Of a stretch of DNA of 30,089 nucleotides, positions 21,991 to 29,660 are shown in pieces (within the stretch, counting starts at the first letter, position 1; each line of letters opens with the position of its first letter). The position numbers and the translations under genes are program-made. Source of the DNA: Holophagales bacterium UBA5066 (GTDB taxonomy: Bacteria > Acidobacteriota > Thermoanaerobaculia > UBA5066); contig DIAY01000034.1 in the NCBI GenBank assembly GCA_002414905.1, positions 1 through 30,089 of the forward strand, written 5' to 3'. Under the pieces are notes generated by a model. That model saw only the letters and a list, made by a program, of their open reading frames with translations. It was not told where the DNA came from and did not search any database.

Positions 21991-23679
21991 TTGGATTCGA
22001 AACGACTCGCCGTGGCTTTCGGTCTCTCGGCCGCCATCCTGATTCTCTGGACCGTCGTCTTCCCTGCGCCGAAGCCGGCGCCGCGCACGGCGGTTGCGCC
22101 GAAACCGACCGTCGCGGCGACGAGCGTCCCGGCGACACCGAGCCCGGGCCCCGGGGTCGAAGCCGCCGCGCGAGTGGAGGTGCCGGTCTCCGTCGCGCCG
22201 GTTGCGGCGATCGTGGCGGCCGAGCCGCGGGAAGTGACGCTGAAGAACGACGTTCTCACCCTGCGGCTCTCCAACCGTGGCGGCGAGGTCGTCTCGGCGC
22301 AGCTGTCGAAGTTCGGCGGGGCGGATGAAAAGGGAGCGCTGGAGCTCGTCCGGAAGGACACGCCGTTCGCGGGACGAACGCTGGTCTACGACCCGACGGA
22401 TCCGTTCCTTTCGCGCGCGGCGGCTGCGCTGCACGAAACGACGGTCGAGGAGGGGCCGAAAGGCACCGTCGTCCGCTTCCGGTACCGGGAGGCGGATGGA
22501 CAGGGGGTGACCCGGACCTACACCTTCGGCACGGGGTACCTGCTCGGGCTGAAGATCGAGCGGGAAGGTGGAAAGGGGCAGCCGGTCGGGGTGGTCCTCG
22601 GTCCCGGGATCGGAAACCCCTCGAAGGCCGAGCTGGAGAACCGCTACACGAAGCCTGGTTCGAGCGTGACCCTTTCCGCGAGCCGGTCCGTCTCCCGGAA
22701 GGCCAAGGATGGGCTGAAGGAGCCCGTCCCCGTCGGCACCGGGCTGATCGCAGCCGGCCTCGAGGACAACTACTTCGTCACGGCGTTCCTGCCGGGGGCT
22801 TCCGAGAGCGTGCTCCTTCGGCCGGTCGGGCTCGTCGTTGCGGCCGCTCCGGCGGCCGGAGGGGTCCCTGGCGCCGCGGTCGAGCCGTTGAGGGAGACCG
22901 AGGTCGTTCTCTCGGGTGAGGGAACGGTGGAAGCAGGCCTCTATCTTGGTCCCAAGGACATCGACGTCCTGCGCTCGGTCCGGCCGGGGATGGAGAAGCT
23001 GATCGACTACGGCTGGTTCGCGGTGGTCGTCGCGCCGCTCCTCTGGCTGCTCAAGCAGTTCCACGCCGCGATCCCGAACTGGGGCGTGGCGATCATCCTC
23101 GCGACGGTCGTCATCAAGGTCCTGCTCTTCCCCCTGACCTGGAAACAGCTCGTCTCCATGAAGAAGATGAGCTCGCTGCAGCCGAAGATCGAGGCGATCC
23201 GGCTGAAGTGGACGCCGAAGCTGAAGACGGACCCGCAGGCGCGGGTGAAGCTGAACGAAGAGACGATGGCGCTCTATCGGACGGAGAAGGTGAATCCGGC
23301 CGGTGGGTGTCTCCCGCTTCTCCTCCAGATGCCGATCCTGATCGCTTTCTACAACCTCCTGAGCCATTCGATCGACCTGCGGCACGCTCCCTTCGCGCTC
23401 TGGATCCAGGACCTCTCCGCCAAGGACCCCTACTACGTCACACCGATCCTGATGACGCTGACCATGTGGCTGCAGCAGCAGATCATGCCGGCCACGGGCG
23501 ACGCGATGACGAAGAGGGTGATGGGCTTCCTGCCTCTCGTCATGGGGTTCATGTTCAAGGACATGCCGTCGGGGCTCGTTCTCTACTGGCTCGTTCAGAA
23601 CGTCCTCTCCATCGCTCAGCAGCTCCTCCTCGAGCGCTACACGGATCTCGGGATGCGGCCAAGGGCGACGAAGGCGTGA
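21991..23679 (+). CDS. yidC: Membrane protein insertase YidC
   Basis: Inner-membrane insertase of the YidC/Oxa1 family, acting alone or with SecYEG. 562 residues. The Gram-negative layout is present: TM1 at ~7-25, a Pro/Ala-rich linker, a large periplasmic beta-domain (~80-330), then the conserved membrane core from YGWFAVVVAPLLWLL through NWGVAIILATVVIKVLLFPLT, a cytoplasmic helical hairpin (KMSSLQPKIEAIR) and the last TMs ending near QQLLLERYTDLG. The start is TTG 21991, fixed by GAGGAG at 21979-21984; no ATG or GTG fits. No jag gene follows, unlike many origin clusters. Confidence 0.97.
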   Translation: MDSKRLAVAFGLSAAILILWTVVFPAPKPAPRTAVAPKPTVAATSVPATPSPGPGVEAAARVEVPVSVAPVAAIVAAEPREVTLKNDVLTLRLSNRGGEVVSAQLSKFGGADEKGALELVRKDTPFAGRTLVYDPTDPFLSRAAAALHETTVEEGPKGTVVRFRYREADGQGVTRTYTFGTGYLLGLKIEREGGKGQPVGVVLGPGIGNPSKAELENRYTKPGSSVTLSASRSVSRKAKDGLKEPVPVGTGLIAAGLEDNYFVTAFLPGASESVLLRPVGLVVAAAPAAGGVPGAAVEPLRETEVVLSGEGTVEAGLYLGPKDIDVLRSVRPGMEKLIDYGWFAVVVAPLLWLLKQFHAAIPNWGVAIILATVVIKVLLFPLTWKQLVSMKKMSSLQPKIEAIRLKWTPKLKTDPQARVKLNEETMALYRTEKVNPAGGCLPLLLQMPILIAFYNLLSHSIDLRHAPFALWIQDLSAKDPYYVTPILMTLTMWLQQQIMPATGDAMTKRVMGFLPLVMGFMFKDMPSGLVLYWLVQNVLSIAQQLLLERYTDLGMRPRATKA

Positions 23680-23716
23680 CCAGGAAGAAGCGGCCACGGG
23701 CGGAGGGGCCAAAACG

Positions 23717-25051
23717 ATGGCTCTTCTCGTCGGTGATGGTGCGGGGGAGGCGGACGTCCTCGTCGCCCGGGCGACACCTCCGGGCCCGAGCGCGCTCGCG
23801 ATCATCCGGCTGAGCGGCCCGCCGGGCCGGACCTTGGCGATCGCGAGGGCGGTGGCGCCGCGGATTCCCGCTCGACCCGTCCCGCGACGAGCCTGCCTCT
23901 CGCCGTTCCTGGACGAGGAGGGGGGCGTCGTGGACGAGGGGCTCGTCCTCTGGTTCGAGGCGCCCGCGTCGGCAACGGGCGAAGAGGTCGTGGAGCTTCA
24001 GGCTCATGGCTCCCCGGCGGTCGTCGAGGCGCTCGTGCGCGCCGCCGTACGGCACGGGGCGCGACGGGCGCGGCCGGGGGAGTTCACTCGGCGGGCCTTG
24101 TTGAATGGGAAGCTCGATCTTGCCAGGGCCGAGGGGGTCGGGCGGCTTGCAGCAGCTGCGAGCCGGGGCGAGGCCCGCCGCGCGCTGGGCCTTGTCCGCG
24201 GAGAGCTTTCGAGGAAGGTGGAGGCGCTGCGGGAGGAGCTGCTCGCCGTGCTGACGGAGCTCGAGGCCCGGCTGGATTTTGCCGAGGACGTCGAGCGGGA
24301 CGGAGAGACCGCTGTTCTGGCCCGCCTCGTCTCGGCCCGAGGGGCGCTGCTCCTGCTGGCCGCGGAGGTGGGGGCGGGCCGGCGGGGCGACTCCTTTCCG
24401 ACGGTCGTGATCGTGGGCGCTCCGAACGCGGGGAAGTCGACGCTGTTCAACGCGCTCGTCGGGGAAGACCGGGTGCTCGTGACGGAGCTGGCAGGAACGA
24501 CCCGGGACGCCGTTTCCGAGGTCGTCGAGATCGCCGGAGAGCGGGTCCGGCTCGTCGACACGGCCGGCCTGCGGGAAACGACGGATCGGCTCGATCGGCT
24601 CGGGGTCGAGGCGGCGAGGCGGGCCGCCGCGGGCGCGGACCTCCTCCTCGTGGCGCGGGAGGCGGGCGAAGCGCTGCCGGGGCCCGCCGGACTTCCCGAC
24701 GGAGTGCCGGTTCTCTTGCTCGCGACCAAGGCCGATCTGCCGGGTGCGATTCGGGGCGGCGGGCTTCGCGTGAGTGCGAGGACGGGGGCGGGAATGTCCG
24801 AGCTGGGTCGCGAGATTGCGCGCCGGCTCGCAACCGGAGAGGACACCGGCACTTTCGGCGCGCTCCCTCGTCAGCGCGACGCGCTTCTGCGCGCCGCGGC
24901 GGCTCTCGACGGAATCGGACCCCTGGCTCCGGCCGAGATGGCGGCGGCGTCGGTTCGGACCGCGCTTCACGCGCTGGGGGAGATCACCGGGGAGACCGCC
25001 ACGGAGGAGCTCCTGGACCGGATCTTTTCGTCGTTCTGCGTGGGCAAATGA
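23717..25051 (+). CDS. mnmE: tRNA uridine-5-carboxymethylaminomethyl modification GTPase
   Basis: GTPase that with MnmG makes the cmnm5/nm5 group at wobble uridine 34. 444 residues. N-terminal tetrahydrofolate-binding domain (ALAIIRLSGP, PGEFTRRALLNGKLDLARAEG), helical domain, and an inserted G domain with G1 GAPNAGKST (234-242), GTTRD, DTAG and TKAD. The helical domain resumes to the C-terminal FCVGK with the conserved Cys441. The usual ELH.HGG is ELQAHGS, a mild change outside the catalytic site. ATG 23717 follows GGAGGGG by 8 nt. The stop overlaps the mnmG start as ATGA. Confidence 0.97.
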   Translation: MALLVGDGAGEADVLVARATPPGPSALAIIRLSGPPGRTLAIARAVAPRIPARPVPRRACLSPFLDEEGGVVDEGLVLWFEAPASATGEEVVELQAHGSPAVVEALVRAAVRHGARRARPGEFTRRALLNGKLDLARAEGVGRLAAAASRGEARRALGLVRGELSRKVEALREELLAVLTELEARLDFAEDVERDGETAVLARLVSARGALLLLAAEVGAGRRGDSFPTVVIVGAPNAGKSTLFNALVGEDRVLVTELAGTTRDAVSEVVEIAGERVRLVDTAGLRETTDRLDRLGVEAARRAAAGADLLLVAREAGEALPGPAGLPDGVPVLLLATKADLPGAIRGGGLRVSARTGAGMSELGREIARRLATGEDTGTFGALPRQRDALLRAAAALDGIGPLAPAEMAAASVRTALHALGEITGETATEELLDRIFSSFCVGK

Positions 25052-26946
25052 GGGAGAGGTACGACGTCGTCGTTATCGGAGGGGGGCACGCCGGGGCGGA
25101 GGCGGCCTGGGCGGCGGCGCGGATGGGATGCCGGACGCTGCTGACGACGAGGGACCTTCCGGCGATCGCGAGGATGAGCTGCAACCCCGCCATCGGCGGG
25201 CTCGCCAAGGGTCAGGCCGTGCGGGAGATCGACGCCCTCGGGGGGGTGATGGGCTGGGCGGCGGACCGGTCGGGGATCCATTTCAAGGTGCTGAACGCCT
25301 CGCGCGGTCCCGCCGTGCAGGGCCTGCGGTGCCAGGCGGACAAGTCCGCCTATTCCCTGGAGGTGGCGGCGCGACTCGCGGCCCAGCCGAACCTCGAGCT
25401 GAGGGAGGGCTCGGCGACAGGTTTCCTCGTCAGGGCCGGGCGCCTCTCGGGCCTGCGGCTTGAAGGGGGCGAGGAGGTCTCGTGCCGATCGGCGGTCGTG
25501 ACGAGCGGCACGTTCCTTCGGGGGCTGATTCACGTCGGCGAGGAGAGGCAGGCTGCCGGCCGGTGGGGCGAGCCGCCGTGCACCGGGCTCTCGGAAGCGC
25601 TTCGGGACCTGGGCCTTCGTCTCGGAAGGATGAAGACAGGAACGCCACCGCGCGTTTCCGGAAAATCAATCGATAGCACAAAAACTGGCGTGTTGTGCGG
25701 TGACGCCGTGCCCCGGGCGTTCTCGTTCCGGAGTCGGGGCCGTCGTTTCCCGAGGCTCCGCCAGGTCGACTGCCTCCTGACGCACACGACGGCGCGAACG
25801 CATGCCCTGATCCGGGAGAACCTGGACCGCTCTCCCCTCTATTCCGGGGTGATCCATGGACGTGGCCCCCGGTACTGCCCCTCAATCGAGGACAAGGTCG
25901 TCCGCTTCGCGGAACGGGAGCGGCACCAGGTCTTCATAGAGCCGGAGGGGCTCGATACCGACTGGACCTACCTGAGCGGACTGTCCATGTCCCTTCCTTT
26001 CGACGTCCAGGCCGCCGTGGTCCGGAGCATCCCGGGGCTGGAGGCGGCGGAGATCCTCCGACCGGCCTACGCCGTCGAGTACGACGTGGTGTTTCCGGAG
26101 CAGCTCGAGGACACGCTTGCGGTGCGGGCGCTTCCGGGCCTCTTCCTCGCCGGGCAGGTGAACGGGACCTCCGGGTACGAGGAGGCGGCCGGACAGGGGC
26201 TCGTGGCGGGAGTGAATGCCGCGCTCCTGGCCGGGGGGCGGGAAGGTGCCCGGTTCACGCTCGCCCGGCACGAAGCCTACATCGGGGTGATGATCGACGA
26301 CCTCGTGACGCTTGGCGCCGAAGAGCCGTACCGCCTGATGACCTCGCGGGCCGAGCATCGGCTCCTGCTGGGAGGAGATACCGCGTACGCCCGGCTCGCA
26401 GCGAAGGGGGTTTCCTACGGGCTCCTCTCCGAGCTGGAGGCGGCACCGCTCCTCGAGCGGGAAGCCCGGCAGTGCCGGGCGCGGACGGCGCTCGCGGAGG
26501 AGAGAGTCCTCCCCGACCGCCGGACGCTGTCCGAGCTCGATGCCCACGGAGTCGGGATCTCCGAGGAGACGACCGCTGCCGGCCTTCTCCGGCGGCCTGA
26601 CTCGCCGGCCTCGATCCGGGGCTGGCTCGAGGGGCGGATTCCTGACCCGCTCCGCGACCTGGACGACGAAGGGTGGGAGCGGCTCGTGAACGAGGTTCGA
26701 TACGAGGGTTTCCTGAGGCGGGAGGTCGAGGTGATCGAGAGAGTGCGGCGATCAGCGGACCGTCCCGTCCCCCCCGGGTTCCCGTACAGGGGGATGCCCG
26801 GCTTGTCGGCGGAGGCGGCCGAGAAGCTCGAACGGCACCGGCCGCGGACGCTGGGCCAGGCTGGCCGGATCCCCGGCGTGACCCCGGCTGCAGTGACGCT
26901 GCTGCTGGCCCATCTCGCAGCCGCAGAGAGGAGGTCGGTTTCGTGA
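25048..26946 (+). CDS. mnmG: tRNA uridine-5-carboxymethylaminomethyl modification enzyme MnmG
   Basis: FAD-dependent partner of MnmE in wobble-uridine modification. 632 residues. FAD-binding GGGHAGAEAA at 11-20; SCNPAIGGLAKG; the two family signatures GPRYCPSIEDKV and AGQVNGTSGYEEAAGQG; C-terminal helical domain ending in LLLAHLAAAE. ATG 25048 overlaps the mnmE stop. A 26-bp patch at 25661-25686 is only about 31 % GC and uses AAA, TCA, ACA and ACT codons unlike the rest of the gene, although the reading frame and alignment continue through it. Stop overlaps rsmG. Confidence 0.98.
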   Translation: MRERYDVVVIGGGHAGAEAAWAAARMGCRTLLTTRDLPAIARMSCNPAIGGLAKGQAVREIDALGGVMGWAADRSGIHFKVLNASRGPAVQGLRCQADKSAYSLEVAARLAAQPNLELREGSATGFLVRAGRLSGLRLEGGEEVSCRSAVVTSGTFLRGLIHVGEERQAAGRWGEPPCTGLSEALRDLGLRLGRMKTGTPPRVSGKSIDSTKTGVLCGDAVPRAFSFRSRGRRFPRLRQVDCLLTHTTARTHALIRENLDRSPLYSGVIHGRGPRYCPSIEDKVVRFAERERHQVFIEPEGLDTDWTYLSGLSMSLPFDVQAAVVRSIPGLEAAEILRPAYAVEYDVVFPEQLEDTLAVRALPGLFLAGQVNGTSGYEEAAGQGLVAGVNAALLAGGREGARFTLARHEAYIGVMIDDLVTLGAEEPYRLMTSRAEHRLLLGGDTAYARLAAKGVSYGLLSELEAAPLLEREARQCRARTALAEERVLPDRRTLSELDAHGVGISEETTAAGLLRRPDSPASIRGWLEGRIPDPLRDLDDEGWERLVNEVRYEGFLRREVEVIERVRRSADRPVPPGFPYRGMPGLSAEAAEKLERHRPRTLGQAGRIPGVTPAAVTLLLAHLAAAERRSVS

Positions 26947-27593
26947 ACGAGCTGACGGCGCTGGTGATCGACGGGCTGGCCCGGCGGGGACTGGAAGAGG
27001 CCCTTCCCGCAACGGCGGGGTTCGCGGCGTACCTCGCCCTCCTCCTTCGCGCGAACACACAGGTCAATCTCGTTTCGAGAAGAGAGGCCGTGCCCGAGAC
27101 TCTCGTCGAACGCCACCTGCTCGAGGCGCTCGAGGCGCTCCAGTTCCTGCCGGCAGCCGGGCGGACGCCTGTTGGCCTCCTGGACGTCGGGTCCGGGGGA
27201 GGGTTCCCGGCGATTCCGTTACTCCTGGCCCGGCGGGACCTCGAAGGGGTCCTCGTCGAGACGGTCGGGAAGAAGGCGAGCTTTCTGAGGGATGCGGTGG
27301 AGGTCCTCGGATTGACGGCCCGGGTAGTGAACGCTAGATTCCCCGATCCCGCAGTCACGCTCATGAAGAACGCCCCCCCCTGCCATTTCCTGACGAGTCG
27401 CGCCGTCGCCGGCGCCGGGGAGCTCGTCCGCGCGGCGCGCCCGGTGCTCGCCCGCGAGGCCGTGGCACTCCTCTGGACGAGCGAGCCGCTGCTCGAGGAG
27501 CTCCGGCGTGCGCTTCCGGGGGTTCGGATGAGTTTCCAGAAGAGCCCCGGGGCGGACCGTCGCGGCATCGCGCGGGTGGAGTGTTTCACGTGA
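26943..27593 (+). CDS. rsmG: 16S rRNA (guanine527-N7)-methyltransferase
   Basis: SAM-dependent methyltransferase for G527 of 16S rRNA. 216 residues. Family pattern: NTQVNLVSRRE, ERHLLEALEAL, the SAM-binding LLDVGSGGGFPAIPL at 79-93, and GKKASFLRDAVEVLGL. The usual region around the catalytic SRA is present as TSRAVAG. GTG 26943 overlaps the mnmG TGA and follows AGGAGG by 6 nt. The last codons lie inside the parS palindrome, and the TGA overlaps the parA GTG. Confidence 0.96.
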   Translation: MNELTALVIDGLARRGLEEALPATAGFAAYLALLLRANTQVNLVSRREAVPETLVERHLLEALEALQFLPAAGRTPVGLLDVGSGGGFPAIPLLLARRDLEGVLVETVGKKASFLRDAVEVLGLTARVVNARFPDPAVTLMKNAPPCHFLTSRAVAGAGELVRAARPVLAREAVALLWTSEPLLEELRRALPGVRMSFQKSPGADRRGIARVECFT

Positions 27594-27597
27594 AACG
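27582..27597. other. parS: parS centromere site
   Basis: TGTTTCACGTGAAACG matches the ParB-binding parS consensus TGTTTCACGTGAAACA at 15 of 16 bases; only the last base differs. It spans the rsmG stop and the parA start codon. ParB loads here and spreads, so the nucleoprotein complex would cover the start of its own operon. Confidence 0.92.
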
Positions 27598-28375
27598 TCT
27601 TGCGGTGGCGAACCAGAAGGGGGGCGTGGGCAAGACGACGACGGCGATCAGCCTCGCCGCGGCCCTCGCAATCCTAGAGAAGCGGGTCCTCCTCGTCGAC
27701 TTCGACCCGCAGGGAAACACGACCGGCGGCCTCGGGGTCGACAAGGGTGAGCTCGAGAGGACGGCCTACGACTGGATCCTCGGGAACGCCGCCTGGAGCG
27801 AGGTCGCCCGCCCGACCGCGCTTCCGCTCCTGACCCTGATTCCGGCCTCGCGCGAGCTCGTCGGCGCGGAGGTCGAGCTCGTGAACGTGGAGCAGCGGGA
27901 GTACCTCCTCGCCCGGAAGCTGGACGCGCTCGCGGACGCCTTCGACTACGTCCTCGTCGACTGCCCACCGTCCCTCGGGCTCCTGACCCTGAACGCCCTC
28001 ACGGCCGTCGACGGGGTCATCGTGCCGATCCAGTGCGAGTACTACGCGCTCGAGGGCGTCTCCGAGCTCGTCGCGACGATCGAAAGGGTCCGCGAGAGCC
28101 TGAATCCCCGCCTCGGGATCGCCGGGGTCGTCGCGACGATGTGGGACGAACGGCTGAATCTCTCCCGCCAGGTTCTCGAGGAAATTCGTCGCTATTTCGG
28201 CGGCGCCTTCCTCGAACCGGCGGTGCCCCGCAACGTGCGCCTCGGAGAGGCCCCCTCGTTCGGGAAGCCGATCTTTCTCTACGACATCCGGTCTCGAGGG
28301 GCCGAGGCGTATCTCGCAATCGCGAGAGAGCTCCTTCGGCGGGACCTCGCCGAAGAGAACGGAGCGAAGCCGTGA
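27590..28375 (+). CDS. parA: Chromosome-partitioning ATPase ParA/Soj
   Basis: Walker-type ATPase that moves ParB-parS complexes over the nucleoid and can act on DnaA. 261 residues. Deviant Walker A QKGGVGKTT at 9-17, VLLVDFDPQGN with the second motif, and DYVLVDCPPSLGLLTLNAL. No N-terminal HTH extension, so it is the short chromosomal (Soj) type. Start GTG 27590 is preferred over the in-frame GTG at 27581 because GGAG lies 8 nt upstream and it gives the GTGA overlap seen throughout this operon. The longer form would add three residues (MFH). The stop overlaps parB as GTGA. Confidence 0.96.
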   Translation: MKRLAVANQKGGVGKTTTAISLAAALAILEKRVLLVDFDPQGNTTGGLGVDKGELERTAYDWILGNAAWSEVARPTALPLLTLIPASRELVGAEVELVNVEQREYLLARKLDALADAFDYVLVDCPPSLGLLTLNALTAVDGVIVPIQCEYYALEGVSELVATIERVRESLNPRLGIAGVVATMWDERLNLSRQVLEEIRRYFGGAFLEPAVPRNVRLGEAPSFGKPIFLYDIRSRGAEAYLAIARELLRRDLAEENGAKP

Positions 28376-29244
28376 CGAAGAGACCCGCCCTCGGCAAAGG
28401 ACTCTCCGCCCTCATTCCGACCGCCAGGCCCGGCACGCCGGACGCCCGCCCGGGCGTTTCGGTCCAGATGGTGGACCTGGACCACCTCGAGGCGAACCGC
28501 CAGCAGCCCCGGCGCCGGTTCGACGATGACGGGCTCGAGGAGCTCGCGCGCTCGATCAAGGAGACCGGTATCCTCCAGCCGATCCTCGTCACCCGCGACG
28601 CGGACCGCTTCCGGATCCTCGCGGGAGAGCGCCGGGTCCGGGCCGCCCGCCTCGCGGGCCTCTCTCGCGTCCCCGTCCTCATAAAAGAGGGGCTGGAAGA
28701 TCGCGATCACCTTCTCGTCGCACTCGTCGAGAACATCCAGCGCCGGGATCTGACTGCGATGGAGGAAGCGGAATCGTTCTGGCACCTGAAAGACAAGTTC
28801 GGGATGACCCAGGACGAGATCGCCGAGCGGGTGGGAAAGGATCGGACGACGGTCTCGAACGCCATGCGGCTTCTCAAGCTTCCGGCGGAGATCCGGGCAC
28901 AGGTCGAGGACGGGCTTCTGTCGGCCGGCCACGCCCGCGCTCTCCTCTCGCTCCCCTCGGCCGCCGATCAGGAGACCCTCGCCAGGGAGTTCATCCGCCG
29001 AGGACTCTCCGTCCGGGCGGCTGAAGCCCGGGTCCAGGAGGTCCTCGAGGGAGCTCCCGGGAAGAAGGCTGCCGCACCCGACAGCGACCCAGACACGCGA
29101 GACGCCGAGCAGCGGCTCCAGCGCTCCCTCGGGACGAAGGTCGAAATCCGGCGCCGGAAGAAGGGGGGCGACATTCGCCTCTCCTTCTATTCCGAAGAGC
29201 AGCTCATCGGCCTCTTCGAGCGCCTCGTCGGGGGTGGCGGATGA
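28372..29244 (+). CDS. parB: Chromosome-partitioning protein ParB/Spo0J
   Basis: CTP-dependent DNA clamp that loads at parS. 290 residues. An N-terminal basic stretch, KRPALGKGLSALIP, is the ParA-stimulating peptide. The CTP-binding domain has GERRVRAA at 85-92 and ENIQRRDLTAMEEA at 120-133. A helix-turn-helix lies at ~145-168 (TQDEIAERVGKDRTTVSNAMRLL), followed by a charged linker and a C-terminal dimerisation domain (TKVEIRRRKKGGDIRLSFYSEEQL). GTG 28372 overlaps the parA stop; its own TGA overlaps the bactofilin ATG. Confidence 0.98.
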   Translation: MTKRPALGKGLSALIPTARPGTPDARPGVSVQMVDLDHLEANRQQPRRRFDDDGLEELARSIKETGILQPILVTRDADRFRILAGERRVRAARLAGLSRVPVLIKEGLEDRDHLLVALVENIQRRDLTAMEEAESFWHLKDKFGMTQDEIAERVGKDRTTVSNAMRLLKLPAEIRAQVEDGLLSAGHARALLSLPSAADQETLAREFIRRGLSVRAAEARVQEVLEGAPGKKAAAPDSDPDTRDAEQRLQRSLGTKVEIRRRKKGGDIRLSFYSEEQLIGLFERLVGGGG

Positions 29245-29660
29245 TTGGCGGGAAGAAGGGAGGCGGTACCCTCAACGGCTTCCTGGACCGCGGAGCCCGC
29301 TTCGAGGGGACCCTCACGTTCGAGGATACGTTCCGGATCGACGGTGAGCTCAAGGGGAAAGTCGTCACGAAAAACGAGCTGATTGTCGGGGACGGCGCAG
29401 CGATAGACGCAGAGATCCACGTTGGACGGCTCTCGGTTTCCGGCAACGTTCGAGGCGTGATCTACGCCCGGGAGCGGGTCGAGGTCCACGCGGGGGCGCG
29501 CCTCCAGGCCGAGATCCACACCCCCTCGATTCTCGTCGAGGACGGCGCGGTGATCCAGGGACCGGTCGAGACGGGACCCCAGGTCGGCCGGGCACCTGGT
29601 GCCGCTTCGGACCCGGCGATCCCGGCGATCTCGCTCTCCTCGCCCCCCCGGAAGGCCTGA
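29241..29660 (+). CDS. Bactofilin
   Basis: Self-assembling cytoskeletal protein of the bactofilin (DUF583) family. 139 residues. The central ~90 residues form the regular right-handed beta-helix pattern (FRIDGELKGKV, ELIVGDGAAIDAEI, LSVSGNVRGVI, RVEVHAGARLQAEI), with short disordered ends. The Pro/Ala-rich tail may serve in membrane or partner binding. ATG 29241 overlaps the parB stop as ATGA. In Myxococcus bactofilins link to ParABS through PadC; the coupling here suggests a similar scaffold for segregation, an inference from context. Confidence 0.93.
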   Translation: MIGGKKGGGTLNGFLDRGARFEGTLTFEDTFRIDGELKGKVVTKNELIVGDGAAIDAEIHVGRLSVSGNVRGVIYARERVEVHAGARLQAEIHTPSILVEDGAVIQGPVETGPQVGRAPGAASDPAIPAISLSSPPRKA

